Positions 18,677-28,056 are shown, numbered from the stretch's first letter. The stretch is DNA of 48,861 nucleotides from Hyphomonadaceae bacterium (GCA_014324115.1 JACOMS010000002.1:1-48861); one strand, 5' to 3'. The notes: generated by a model from the sequence alone, not told the origin. Numbers and translations are program-made.

Positions 18677-19987
18677 TCATTCCGGCTCCAGCTTATGTGG
18701 CACCGCCACCCCTGGCGAGGTTGCCGACCGATTTTCCGACAAGTGCAGCCATATGGCCGCCGTCCATGAAAAGTCCGATCCGCCGGTTCCTTCCCCGGTC
18801 ACCGGTGAATAGGATTCCCGAAAACCGGACTGTTCGATTATGGAGCAGGTGTCGCGAACAATGCGCTGACCCGCTTTGGTATGTCCCATCTCGATCAGGC
18901 CAAGGGCGATCATCTTGTTGACCACGGCCCAGATCGGACCACACCAGTAGCGGATGGGATCAAATTTCGGATGCGCCGGGTCGAAACTCGGCATCATGTA
19001 GCGCACCATTCCGTCGATCCGCTCGAAATTCGCCATCAGGGCGGCACGCTCCCGGTCACCCCCAACACCGGCGTAAAAAGCCAGAAAAGAAGCGCTCGTT
19101 ACCATCTCGAAGTGATTGCCGGTTTTGGCGTCGCGAGAGCCATAGGCACCGATCGCGTCGCTCCATAGATAATGGATATTATCTTCGCTGAGCTTTATTC
19201 TCGCCTGAAGTTCTTCGCATTCTTCGGATGTGCCGAACCTGTCGGCGAGTGCCAGAAGATCCCGGTTCGCGCGTAGCAGGATCATCGACATGCCAACATC
19301 AAATACACGAAACGGTCCGGTATCTGCAATGGCGGCGTGATTCCAGTTCTGGCTGCGGCCGTGCTGCAAAAGCGCGATATATTGGTCGTATTCCTGATTG
19401 CTGGGGCGCATACCCTGATCGACCAATGCCAGGTCGCGACGCCGGTACGGCTCGACGGATGATGTGTCGACCCGGGCGGCAGGAGCGTCCCACTCCGGAG
19501 AATTGTCACGCCCGCTCTCCCAGGGATGGACGCAAAGAACGAGCCCGTTTTTCAACGGATCACGGTATGTGTGAAACCAGCGATGCCAGGCTAAAAGTTT
19601 CGGATAGAGCGCGGCTGCACGGGCTTTGCCGATTTTCTCGTTTGTATTGAGCAGCCAGCGTGTGACACTGGCGGCGACAGGCGGTTGTGTAATTCCGGAG
19701 GTTTGGGGCGTTTTATTTGTCCCCCAGACTGCCGCCCCGGGGAAATAACCCGAATCGTCCACATGGAAGATGATGTGTGGCAGGAACCCGTCATCCCATT
19801 GCCCGCTAAACAGGGTTTCAAGCTCCTGCCAGGCACGGTCATGGTTAAAAACCGCGAATCCAAGCGCGACAAAGGCTGAGTCCCAATTCCACTGATAGGG
19901 ATAGAGTTCGGCAGCCGGTACCGTGTATCCGCCGTGATCATTCAGGAGCAGGATATCCCGTGCTTTTTTGCTTAAACTGCGTGTCAT
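18677..19987 (-). CDS. GH63-type glucosyl-/mannosylglycerate hydrolase
   Basis: A 436-residue alpha/alpha-barrel hydrolase resembling bacterial GH63 mannosylglycerate and glucosylglycerate hydrolases. It has YPYQWNWDSAFVALG at the N-terminus, HPWESGRDNSPEWD (candidate general acid D161) and FRESYSPVTGEGTGG (candidate base E391). There is no signal peptide, so it should act on an imported substrate. I chose the ATG at 19987 (TRSLSKKARDILLLND), which has GGAAAG upstream. The reaction would release glycerate plus a hexose. Decayed glycerate kinase sequence lies immediately upstream in the operon, which supports glycerate as a product. A related alpha-glucosidase or trehalase-like role is the alternative. 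Confidence 0.8.
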   Translation of the reverse strand: MTRSLSKKARDILLLNDHGGYTVPAAELYPYQWNWDSAFVALGFAVFNHDRAWQELETLFSGQWDDGFLPHIIFHVDDSGYFPGAAVWGTNKTPQTSGITQPPVAASVTRWLLNTNEKIGKARAAALYPKLLAWHRWFHTYRDPLKNGLVLCVHPWESGRDNSPEWDAPAARVDTSSVEPYRRRDLALVDQGMRPSNQEYDQYIALLQHGRSQNWNHAAIADTGPFRVFDVGMSMILLRANRDLLALADRFGTSEECEELQARIKLSEDNIHYLWSDAIGAYGSRDAKTGNHFEMVTSASFLAFYAGVGGDRERAALMANFERIDGMVRYMMPSFDPAHPKFDPIRYWCGPIWAVVNKMIALGLIEMGHTKAGQRIVRDTCSIIEQSGFRESYSPVTGEGTGGSDFSWTAAIWLHLSENRSATSPGVAVPHKLEPE

Positions 19988-20355
19988 TTCTTTCCAGCGG
20001 TACGATACGCATATCGTTGACATTGGTCCGGGTCGGACCTGTTATTTATGATGAGATCGCCCGAAACTTCGAACAGATCGTAAATACAATGCGCCCGGCG
20101 AAGGCTGGCCACATCAGGGCCGCGCTCCCTGAAGCACCCCAGAGACCGGTTTTGTCCGGTGACAGATGGCCTGCCCCAATCATACCGACAAGCTGCCATC
20201 CCCACTGCCGCTTTTCCCGCACCGGGAATAATTGTGCGCCCCTGCGGTTGCGTTTCAGGCAAACGGCCGGGTGGCAGCACCCCGGCCAGGCTGTATGAGG
20301 AAACACCGGTACGAAACAGGACTGCAGGTATGTGTTTTCTCTGCTCGCGACTCAT
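19985..20355 (-). pseudogene. Glycerate 2-kinase (GckA/TtuD family) remnant
   Basis: The ATG at 20355 overlaps the symporter stop as ATGA. The N-terminal piece reads LPETQPQGRTIIPGAGKAAV, close to the GRTIVxGAGKA start of glycerate 2-kinases. The C-terminal piece reads YDLFEVSGDLI and, after a frame change, TGPTRTNVNDMRIVPL, the family C-terminal signature. Only about 120 codons remain of a family length near 420, so the middle is deleted and a frameshift lies near the end. The remnant shows the operon once ran symporter-kinase-hydrolase. Confidence 0.75.
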
Positions 20356-21962
20356 GGCCCGGGGTTTGCCCCAACCATGCCTATTGCGACACTAAAAGCA
20401 ATCATAACCAGGAAAAACCCGCCAAGAATGAGTATCATCCGACGAGCCTCAACAGCTAAGCCCGCAACCTTGGAGATAACAGCGGTTTGCTCTCGCTCAA
20501 GCGGGGCGCTCTCGTCAACAGCTAAGCCCGCAACCGTGGAGACAACAACGGCGACGCTGATGGTGACGACAAAACCGATCAGGTTCCACCACATCCAGAA
20601 AACCTGCGGTTCAAAAAGCCAGAGATACAAATTCAGCGCCACGCCGAGCAGAAGCCCGATATTAACACTTGCCGCACTGACATTTCGAAACAGAATAGCA
20701 ATCAGAAAGATGGCGAGAATTGGTCCGTAAAGCGTTGATCCGATTTTGTTGATGGCCTCAATAACGGTAGGTGCGATTGAGCCGGCGAACGCTGATAAAA
20801 TCAAAATGACCACCCCCCAGAAAATTGACAGGCCCCGGGCCCAGTTCAGTTTCCCTGCGTCGGATCCCGGTTTCAGGCCAAGTACCGACAAATCCTCCAG
20901 CGTCACCGCAGCGAGGGAATTCACCGTTGAGCTTAACGAAGACATCGCCGCCGCCGTGATCGCGACAAAGAGTATCCCGATCAGACCGTTGGGCAATCGC
21001 TCCAGGATGAAGACAGGCATCATGTAATCAGGCTTGTCAGCCGGAATTTTGGCCAAGAGCTCCGGGCTGTTCGCCACGGCGACGCCAATCATCAGGCCCG
21101 CAAAGCAGTAAAGGACCACGAGCGGAAACCGCAATAAACCATTGGCAAGCAGGATGCGCCGCGCCCCATCCATATTCTGCGATGACAGGATGCGCTGCGC
21201 CTGCGTCTGATCGCAGCCATAGTAAGAGGCGTAGAGAACAAACCCACCGAACACCATGGGCAGGAAGCCGAATTCATCACCGGAAAAACCGAGGGAACTG
21301 AAATCAACCGCAGTGAGCCGGTCTGCATCCACCTGATGCCAGAAAGCCTGGAAGCCGCCAATTTCTGCAAGCGCGAATGCGGCAACCAGCACAAGCCCGC
21401 CGAAGATCAGAGCCATTTGCAATGCGTCGCCATACACGACGGCTTTCATGCCACCCGAGGCGGAGTAAATCAGCGTAATGACACCGATAATGACAACCGA
21501 TTGCCAAAAAGGAATACCCAGAGCCGCGTCGAGAATCAGCCCTATCGCGTAAACCATGATGCCTGTGCCGAAGGCCCTGATGACCTGAAACGAAATGCTG
21601 ACCAGCATGCGCGTTGAACGTCCCAATCGTGCCTCCAGGAATTGGTAGATGCTGACAAAGCCCGAGCGGTACAGGGCCGGAGAAATTACGAACATCACCA
21701 GGATCATGGCCAGCGGCACAGAAAACTCGTAGGTGAGCCATTTCAGCCCGCCGCCTTCACGAAAGCCGACAAAAGCCGGGGCAGAGATAAATGAAATCGC
21801 GGAGAGCTGGGTTGCCATCGTGGAGAGGGTCAGAGGAAACCAGCCAATGCTTCGGCCGCCAAGGAAATAATCCCCTTCACCGGATTGTTTGCGAAGTAAA
21901 AATCCGAAAAAAAGCAGGCCGATTAGATAGAAACCCACGACCGAATAATCGAGTGCATTCAT
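20352..21962 (-). CDS. Sodium:solute symporter (SSS family)
   Basis: A 536-residue inner-membrane protein with the SSS fold of about 13-14 helices. It has GDYFLGGRSIGWFPL near the start, SAISFISAPAF in TM2 and ATAAAMSSLSSTVNSLAAV-type helix-8 sequence (Na+ site region). In this locus it probably imports the glycoside hydrolysed by the GH63 enzyme; that is inference from context. AGGTGA precedes the ATG. The stop overlaps the glycerate kinase remnant start (ATGA). A segment near the C-terminus contains two copies of VAGLAV 22 codons apart, reflecting a DNA duplication. Confidence 0.9.
   Translation of the reverse strand: MNALDYSVVGFYLIGLLFFGFLLRKQSGEGDYFLGGRSIGWFPLTLSTMATQLSAISFISAPAFVGFREGGGLKWLTYEFSVPLAMILVMFVISPALYRSGFVSIYQFLEARLGRSTRMLVSISFQVIRAFGTGIMVYAIGLILDAALGIPFWQSVVIIGVITLIYSASGGMKAVVYGDALQMALIFGGLVLVAAFALAEIGGFQAFWHQVDADRLTAVDFSSLGFSGDEFGFLPMVFGGFVLYASYYGCDQTQAQRILSSQNMDGARRILLANGLLRFPLVVLYCFAGLMIGVAVANSPELLAKIPADKPDYMMPVFILERLPNGLIGILFVAITAAAMSSLSSTVNSLAAVTLEDLSVLGLKPGSDAGKLNWARGLSIFWGVVILILSAFAGSIAPTVIEAINKIGSTLYGPILAIFLIAILFRNVSAASVNIGLLLGVALNLYLWLFEPQVFWMWWNLIGFVVTISVAVVVSTVAGLAVDESAPLEREQTAVISKVAGLAVEARRMILILGGFFLVMIAFSVAIGMVGANPGP
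20449..20550. repeat. Short direct repeat in the symporter C-terminus
   Basis: TCAACAGCTAAGCCCGCAAC occurs at 20449 and again at 20515, exactly 66 bp apart. It is in frame and codes for VAGLAV twice. The remainder of the 66-bp unit has diverged. Confidence 0.8.
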
Positions 21963-22094
21963 GTCAAGTCACCTGAATCGGGAGCGTTCATCAAGGGCAT
22001 ACCCCAGACGGGACCGTTTTTGATAGGCCTGCCGGAAGCATCCGGGACCCGGGCCGGGGCAATGGTCTGTTTTTCGCCCCGACTCAATCCGGAT

Positions 22095-24557
22095 CTAGAA
22101 ATTGTAGGCCGCGCGCAACGTAATCCGTCGCGGCAGGATCGGACGACCTACGAAGAAATCCTGACCCCCGGTCTGCATATTGCCTTGACGCGGTGAACCC
22201 TCTGTAACGCCGTCGGAATCCAGAAGGTTGAAGACATTGACACTGAGCCGTACGGACCGGTCATTTGCGAGTTCATGTGTATATCCTGCCTCGGCCCTGA
22301 CAAGACTATAACCCTCAAGTTCGACCGTATTGCCGTCATTGGCGAAGTTATCGCCGCGGTAATTATAGAAGATCGACCCGTCCAGCCTGCCGTCGTCATA
22401 GTTTAATCCGGCGTTAAAAATCACTTTGGGCTGACGGCGCAGCTCATTGCCGTTATTGCTGTCACCGGTGAATTGATGGTCGCGCAAGGTCACATTTCCA
22501 CTTACGTTCAGATGATCCGTGATGTCAAAATCCCCGCCTGCCTCAATGCCGAATGTCTCCGTCGACTGAACAGTGACCTCGTTGATGACACCGCCCATTC
22601 CGTCATTGACGAAGTCAACCGACTGGCGGTCGTCCAGGGTTGTCCAGAACCCTGCCGCATATCCGGACAGTCGATTACTGCGGAATTTTATACCGGCCTC
22701 GGCGGTGTTGATGATCTCCGCTTCGTAGGGGCCGGTACGATCAGTGTCGAAAACAAACTGCACGCTGCGCACCTCCGGGAAAAAGAACCCGCGAGAGTAG
22801 TTTGCAAACAGGTTGATGTCATCGTTTAGCCTGTACAGCATTCCGGCCGCAGCGGCCCATTCAGTTGCGTCCACTTCACCAATCCGGGAGCGCCCGTCCT
22901 GGAGGCGCACATTCTCCAAAGAATCATTGACCTGGGGGTCAGCTCCGAGCTGGACATCCTCAAGCTCCCGCTGCAGCACCCGACCCTCAATTGATTCAAC
23001 CCGGAGACCAAGGTCAAAGGTAAAACGGTCCAGTTCGATCTGGTCGGCGAGGTATATGGCATAGCGCTGCGCTTCCCGATCACGGTCGCCGGTCACGCCG
23101 TTCGCGTTCAGTAAGCCATTCTGCGTGACCTCAAATACCGTGCCAGCATCAGCCGCGACAAGAGCGCCATCGCTGCCCTGTGTTGCACCGTCGATAGAAA
23201 TGTCGACCAGGCGAGGGTTGTTCCGAAAGTCTGCGACATAGGTGGTGATATAATTCAGGTCCTTTGCCTCGGTGTTGGAGTAAAACGCACCGAGGGTCAA
23301 TGTGTGTTCCGCGCCTCCCCAATCGGCGGTCTTCGATATGCTGACCTCTGCCGAGGCGTCTGTCGCGTCCCTCACCCGGTCCAGTATCCGGTTACCGAAC
23401 AACAGGAAATTGCCCGGTACCGCCTCACCCGTGTCGACGAAGGTTGCACTCGGCGTTCCGACACCTCCAAATCCGAGTTCAGTGAGATAGTTAGCTGTTG
23501 TCAGGGGGAGGTTGACCGAGCCGTCACCGTCAAGGAACAGATTGAACTGATGATCATAATCGGCGTACTTGGCTTTGGCGTTGAGGCGCCACCCTTGAGC
23601 GAGCTCCCGATCCAGGATGACCGCAAAAGATCCGCCGGAAGTTGCCACACCATCCTCAATCGGAGTTTCATAAAGGGTGTTCGGATACCGCAATTGCGCT
23701 GCCTGAGCGGTGTTGAGCGTAAATACTTCATTGCCGTCGTTGCCCCTCGCACGTTCGCGTGAGCCGCCATCCAGGGGGAGCGGCAGGAAGAACTGCACCC
23801 TGTCGTCAATGAGCTGACCGTAGACAGTGATATCGCCGGAGCCGTCACCAAACTCATGCCTGACGTTACCGCGCAGCTGATAACCCTCAGTGTCAAGGCC
23901 CGACTCCAGCGTACCTTCGTCAGTTCGATAAAACCCGGAAATGGCATAAAAGTTACTTGTATTAGCGCCACCTAGCGGTCCACTCTGGAAAAAATCACCG
24001 CGAAAGCGTCCACGCTCGGCCCATTCGATCTGTGCCGTGCCGTAACTCTCCGGGCCACCGGTTTTCGAAATATAGTTGATGATACCCGCGACTGAACCGG
24101 GGCCAAACAGGTTTGATGCACCACCTGTCACATACTCAAGGCGCTCAATGCCAAGGTCGTTGCGATAATAGACGTCAAACGCTGACGAGTTCAGCCCGAA
24201 CGTCGAAAACGCCGGGATGCCGTCATACAGCAGCGGAGTGAACTGGAATTGTCCGCCGGAGGGCAGTCCGCGGACGAAAAAATTCGTCGCCACTTCACCG
24301 CCGCCGCCTTCCGCCGCCACGCCGGGCAATTGCGTCAGGATATCGGCCTGGCTGGCTGCGGTGTATCGCAGCAATTCCTCTTCATCGAAAGCATTCACGG
24401 ACTGCGGCGTTTCAAACCCGGTCCGCGCCGCAGCGGTACCGGTAACGATCACCACATCCTCACGCACCCTGCGCTCCTCGTCGGCCGATTCCTGAGCATG
24501 CGCCAAGGTCGCCGCCATCACCGACGCTGTTCCCAGAAGTGTAAGTTTCTTCATCAT
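22095..24557 (-). CDS. TonB-dependent outer-membrane receptor
   Basis: An 820-residue receptor for active uptake across the outer membrane. A signal peptide (KKLTLLGTASVMAATLAHA) precedes a TonB-box-like VVIVTGTAAA and a plug domain (about 50-160) with LTQLPGVAAEGGGG and SNLFGPGSVAGIINYISK. The 22-strand barrel ends in RRITLRAAYNF with terminal Phe. GAGGA lies 8 bases upstream of the tandem ATGATG start. It is 132 bp upstream of the symporter on the same strand and probably co-regulated, which would make it the outer-membrane step for the glycoside. No TonB, ExbB or sensor gene is adjacent. Confidence 0.93.
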   Translation of the reverse strand: MMKKLTLLGTASVMAATLAHAQESADEERRVREDVVIVTGTAAARTGFETPQSVNAFDEEELLRYTAASQADILTQLPGVAAEGGGGEVATNFFVRGLPSGGQFQFTPLLYDGIPAFSTFGLNSSAFDVYYRNDLGIERLEYVTGGASNLFGPGSVAGIINYISKTGGPESYGTAQIEWAERGRFRGDFFQSGPLGGANTSNFYAISGFYRTDEGTLESGLDTEGYQLRGNVRHEFGDGSGDITVYGQLIDDRVQFFLPLPLDGGSRERARGNDGNEVFTLNTAQAAQLRYPNTLYETPIEDGVATSGGSFAVILDRELAQGWRLNAKAKYADYDHQFNLFLDGDGSVNLPLTTANYLTELGFGGVGTPSATFVDTGEAVPGNFLLFGNRILDRVRDATDASAEVSISKTADWGGAEHTLTLGAFYSNTEAKDLNYITTYVADFRNNPRLVDISIDGATQGSDGALVAADAGTVFEVTQNGLLNANGVTGDRDREAQRYAIYLADQIELDRFTFDLGLRVESIEGRVLQRELEDVQLGADPQVNDSLENVRLQDGRSRIGEVDATEWAAAAGMLYRLNDDINLFANYSRGFFFPEVRSVQFVFDTDRTGPYEAEIINTAEAGIKFRSNRLSGYAAGFWTTLDDRQSVDFVNDGMGGVINEVTVQSTETFGIEAGGDFDITDHLNVSGNVTLRDHQFTGDSNNGNELRRQPKVIFNAGLNYDDGRLDGSIFYNYRGDNFANDGNTVELEGYSLVRAEAGYTHELANDRSVRLSVNVFNLLDSDGVTEGSPRQGNMQTGGQDFFVGRPILPRRITLRAAYNF

Positions 24558-24732
24558 TTCATTTATCCTCAAGAACAAGCGCCGTCAGAATCAGGCGTCG
24601 TTTATCTTCGTTTTCGTCAATAAAACCGCTTTCCAACAAAAGGTCAATCACCATCTTTAAATTAATTGGCATAATTTATTTTTGTCATCTGTAATGTCAA
24701 ATTACGACCACCAAGGGCCTGTTCCCCGCGCC

Positions 24733-24857
24733 TGCGGAAATGGGTGTGACTGGCATGATTTTTACATTAGGGTGAGGCCATGGGAGTGGCGGATACAAAC
24801 GTATTTATCATCAAGTCAGGCATTTCGGGCCGTGAGGTGCAGATTGGAAAAATATGA
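24733..24857 (+). pseudogene. Duplicated 5' end of the monooxygenase gene (leader remnant)
   Basis: 24733-24831 matches 26200-26297, the upstream region and first ~17 codons of the BVMO gene; CATGATTTTTACATTA is identical in both. The remnant ATG at 24780 starts a 25-codon frame (MGVADTNVFIIKSGISG...) with GGTGAGG upstream and a TGA at 24855-24857. The glycine-rich GAGISG motif is changed to KSGISG. It overlaps the start of the reductase gene, so it may act as a translated leader. Confidence 0.75.
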
Positions 24858-26079
24858 TATACTGATAGTCGGCGGAGGGCATGCCGGTGCGCAGGCCGCG
24901 GCGACCTTGCGACAGATGACATTTGAAGGGTCCATGGGAATCATCGGAGACGAAGGGTTTTTCCCGTATCATCGTCCCCCGTTATCGAAAGAGTTCCTGT
25001 CTGATGAAAAAGAATTCGGGCAATGCCTGCTGCGGCCCGTATCTTTTTGGAAAGATGCGCATATCGGGATGACGTTAGGTGTCAAAGTTGTTTCTGTTGC
25101 TTCGTCCGATCAATATGTGGAGACAGATCAAGGCAGGAGGATTGGCTATGAAAAGCTGATTTGGGCGGCAGGCGGATCGGCGCGGCAACTGCAATGTGAC
25201 GGGGCCCGGGCGGATGGTGTTGTGAGCATTCGTCGGCGTACAGACGTCGACTATATCAAACGGCGTCTTGGTAACATTGAAAATGTCGTCCTGATTGGAG
25301 GCGGCTACATCGGCCTGGAAGCCACGGCAATTCTGACAAAATTGAAAAAAAATGTGACAGTCCTGGAGGCGCTTGATCGCGTCCTGGCGCGTGTCGCCGG
25401 TGAACCGCTTTCGAGATTTTACGAGAGTGAGCACCGCAAGGCCGGGGTGGATTTGCGCACCAATGTACTTGTCGAAAAAATTGAAACCGATGGTGCGGGC
25501 CATGCGAATGGTGTAGTCCTGTCATGTGGAGAAACGATCCCTGCCGATCTCGTCATTGTCGGTACAGGAATAGACCCGAACATTGAGCCAATCGCAAACG
25601 CCGGTGCAGAGTGTGACAACGGCATAATCGTTGACGGCCATTGCCGGACGAGCCTGCCGAATGTTTATGCTATCGGTGATTGCGCGGCGCATGTAAATGT
25701 TTATGCGGATGGAAAGCGTATTCGCCTTGAGTCTGTTCAAAACGCCAATGATCAGGCAAAAGTTGCGGCGCGGGATATTATGGGCGCCGGTGATCCCTAC
25801 GGCGCCGTTCCATGGTTTTGGTCAAACCAGTATGATTTGAGGCTTCAAACCGTTGGCCTTTCGGCGGGCCATGACCGGTGCATAACGCGTGGAGATCTAG
25901 CCGGGAGAAGTTTCTCTGTGGCCTATTTGAAAGACGGTGTGTTGATTGCGCTGGATGCGGTCAACGCACCTAAAGAATATGTTCAGGCACGGTCACACAT
26001 AGTTGCGCGATCAACTCTGGATGAGGCTGAGTTGGCCGATTCTTCAATTGCTCTCAGGGACGTCAGGACAGCACCATAG
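24844..26079 (+). CDS. FAD-dependent ferredoxin reductase (putidaredoxin/rhodocoxin reductase-like)
   Basis: A 411-residue NAD(P)H-dependent flavoprotein that should pass electrons to a [2Fe-2S] ferredoxin, typically for a P450 or dioxygenase. FAD motif: ILIVGGGHAGAQAAATLR. PYHRPPLSK is diagnostic of this reductase group. NAD(P)H motif: VVLIGGGYIGLEATAIL. Second FAD motif: NVYAIGDCAAH. I propose the TTG at 24844 as start, with GAGGTG 6 bases upstream, which begins just before EKYDILIVGGG. In-frame codons further up are out of register with homology and overlap the duplicated monooxygenase start. No ferredoxin or P450 gene is adjacent. Confidence 0.87.
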   Translation: MEKYDILIVGGGHAGAQAAATLRQMTFEGSMGIIGDEGFFPYHRPPLSKEFLSDEKEFGQCLLRPVSFWKDAHIGMTLGVKVVSVASSDQYVETDQGRRIGYEKLIWAAGGSARQLQCDGARADGVVSIRRRTDVDYIKRRLGNIENVVLIGGGYIGLEATAILTKLKKNVTVLEALDRVLARVAGEPLSRFYESEHRKAGVDLRTNVLVEKIETDGAGHANGVVLSCGETIPADLVIVGTGIDPNIEPIANAGAECDNGIIVDGHCRTSLPNVYAIGDCAAHVNVYADGKRIRLESVQNANDQAKVAARDIMGAGDPYGAVPWFWSNQYDLRLQTVGLSAGHDRCITRGDLAGRSFSVAYLKDGVLIALDAVNAPKEYVQARSHIVARSTLDEAELADSSIALRDVRTAP

Positions 26080-26199
26080 CGATGGCGGAACTGCGGTTCC
26101 TGACCCGGGTGCGTTGCCTGCGCTGAATCCCGGTCTGAGGCAGGGCGGTTTCCGCTGTCGTGACCCTGTTGGTATTGTCCGGGCGCGGTTCGCCACATG

Positions 26200-26297
26200 T
26201 GCAGGAATGAACGTGACTGACATGATTTTTACATTAAGGTGATATCATGGGCGTAACGAATACGGACGTATTGATCATCGGAGCAGGCATCTCGGGC
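26200..26297 (+). repeat. Upstream/start region of the BVMO gene, second copy of the duplication
   Basis: Partner of 24733-24831, about 77 percent identical by eye. The conserved part outside the coding sequence includes GTGACTG, then CATGATTTTTACATTA, then GGTGA before the ATG. The same cis-element may drive both flavoprotein genes. No clear -35/-10 pair was recognised. Confidence 0.6.
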
Positions 26298-27728
26298 CTG
26301 AGCGCCGCTGCGCACCTGATCCGGATGTGTCCGGGCAAGTCGTTTCAAATCCTTGAAGCGCGCGACACCATCGGCGGAACCTGGGACTTGTTTCGCTATC
26401 CGGGTATCAGGTCGGATTCAGATATGCAGACCTTCGGGTTTAAGTTCAAACCCTGGAAGAACCCCCAGTCCGTTGCCGATGCATCAAGTATTATGGAATA
26501 TCTGCACGAAACAGTCGAAGAGTACAGCCTGGGTAATAAAATCCGCTTTGGTCACAAGTGCATTGGTGCGGACTGGTCGTCCGGAACTGCAACGTGGACC
26601 GTAAAGGCTGCAACAGATGAAGGACTCAAAACCATCGCCTGTAACTTCCTGCATATGTGTGCGGGATATTATTCTTACGATGACCCCCACAACCCGGATA
26701 TCCCCGGTGAAGCCGATTTTAACGGTCCGGTCATCCATCCACAATTCTGGGACGAGAACTTGAACTACAGGAACAGGCGCGTCGTAGTCATCGGTTCCGG
26801 CGCAACCGCAGTAACGATCATTCCCGCCCTGGCCGAAGATACGGCGTATATTACCATGTTACAGCGTTCCCCGACCTACATCGCCTCACGTCCCGCCAAA
26901 GACTGGTTTGCCGATGCGTGTCGTGCCGTCCTGCCGGAAAAATGGGCTTACAGGCTCGCTCGTGAAAAGAACATCCAACATGCAGATTTTGTCTATAAAT
27001 CGTCACTGAAAAACCCTGCGGGAACGAAGAAAAAACTCTTCAAAATGGTGCGAAAATCACTGGACCTGCCGAAGAATGCTGCGCTGCCCCACCATTATAT
27101 CCCGCACTACAATCCATGGGAACAGCGCCTTTGCGCTGCGCGGGACAATGATTTTTTTGAAGTTATCAAGTCCGGCAAAGCCGACATTGTCACGGATCAC
27201 ATAGAGACAATCACAAAAACCGGTATCCGGCTCAAATGCGGCAAACATCTTGAATGCGACATCATCATCAAAGCGACAGGTATCAACGTCGTTGCCGTGT
27301 CCGAAGGTGAGTTTACTGTTGACGGCGATCCTGTCGATTTCTCAGGCACTTTTACCTATGAGGGCCTGATGTTCTCGGACATTCCGAACATGGCATTGAC
27401 CTATGGCTACGTCAACGCGTCCTGGACGCTCCGCGCCGATTTGGTTTCCGGATATGTGTGCAGGTTGCTCAAGCATATGGACGGGATGGGTGTTCGAATC
27501 GCCGTACCGCGTGCCCCCGAAGGCATGGAAGCCAAGCCGTGGATCACGACATTTACGCCGAATTATATTACCCGCATCATCGACACTCTCCCTTGGCAGG
27601 GGGACCGCGAACCCTGGATCAACACGCAGGATTACAAACGCGACCGCAAAGTCCTGCCGACCAAGCCGATAGATGATGGGCACGTGGAGTTCTCCAGTCC
27701 ACCCGGAATGGCGGAGGTAGCGCAATAA
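26247..27728 (+). CDS. Flavin-containing type I Baeyer-Villiger monooxygenase
   Basis: A 493-residue FAD/NADPH monooxygenase expected to insert oxygen into ketones or oxidise soft heteroatoms. FAD motif: IGAGISGLSAA (11-21). The region GGTWDLFRYPGIRSDSD is typical of BVMOs. The type I BVMO fingerprint FxGxxxHxxxWD is exact as FNGPVIHPQFWD (158-169). NADPH motif: IGSGATAVT (182-190). The substrate is unknown. It follows the ferredoxin reductase by 167 bp and shares the duplicated start region with it. It carries its own FAD and NADPH sites, so it should not need the reductase. Confidence 0.93.
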   Translation: MGVTNTDVLIIGAGISGLSAAAHLIRMCPGKSFQILEARDTIGGTWDLFRYPGIRSDSDMQTFGFKFKPWKNPQSVADASSIMEYLHETVEEYSLGNKIRFGHKCIGADWSSGTATWTVKAATDEGLKTIACNFLHMCAGYYSYDDPHNPDIPGEADFNGPVIHPQFWDENLNYRNRRVVVIGSGATAVTIIPALAEDTAYITMLQRSPTYIASRPAKDWFADACRAVLPEKWAYRLAREKNIQHADFVYKSSLKNPAGTKKKLFKMVRKSLDLPKNAALPHHYIPHYNPWEQRLCAARDNDFFEVIKSGKADIVTDHIETITKTGIRLKCGKHLECDIIIKATGINVVAVSEGEFTVDGDPVDFSGTFTYEGLMFSDIPNMALTYGYVNASWTLRADLVSGYVCRLLKHMDGMGVRIAVPRAPEGMEAKPWITTFTPNYITRIIDTLPWQGDREPWINTQDYKRDRKVLPTKPIDDGHVEFSSPPGMAEVAQ

Positions 27729-28056
27729 CGGGCGGTTTTTTAAGCTTTCAACCCGTCAGATAATGCCATACCGCAATCATTTTCTGTCCCGATCCGGCCC
27801 AAATGGGGCCGCGCACCGACCAGCGACGGCCACAAATATCACAAACAACTCGCGCAAGGTTTCCATACACCCCGACTCCTGTATAACTTCCCGACATAGA
27901 CGCCTTCCGTGAGCCGCTTGACACTATGGGGGCTCGCCGTGATAACAAATGTGGATGCGGGTTCCGGATGGTACAACACAAACGGCTGCAAGCTTTTTAT
28001 ATCGGAAAAATTGCCTCGTGGGTCACGTCGGAATCCCGGTAGGGCAGGGGGGGTAA
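27729..28056. other. Intergenic region upstream of terC
   Basis: About 330 bp. The minus strand has an open frame (about 27748-27981) ending in SGQKMIAVWHYLTG with a CDICGRRW stretch. I recognise no family and see no ribosome binding site, so it may be a decayed gene or intergenic repeat. The right side has GGCAGGGGGGG just before the terC start. Confidence 0.3.

Noticed and set aside
24682-24843. N-terminal extension of the ferredoxin reductase
   Set aside because: It is translated from the duplicated monooxygenase region in a foreign frame; the FAD motif begins right after the TTG at 24844.
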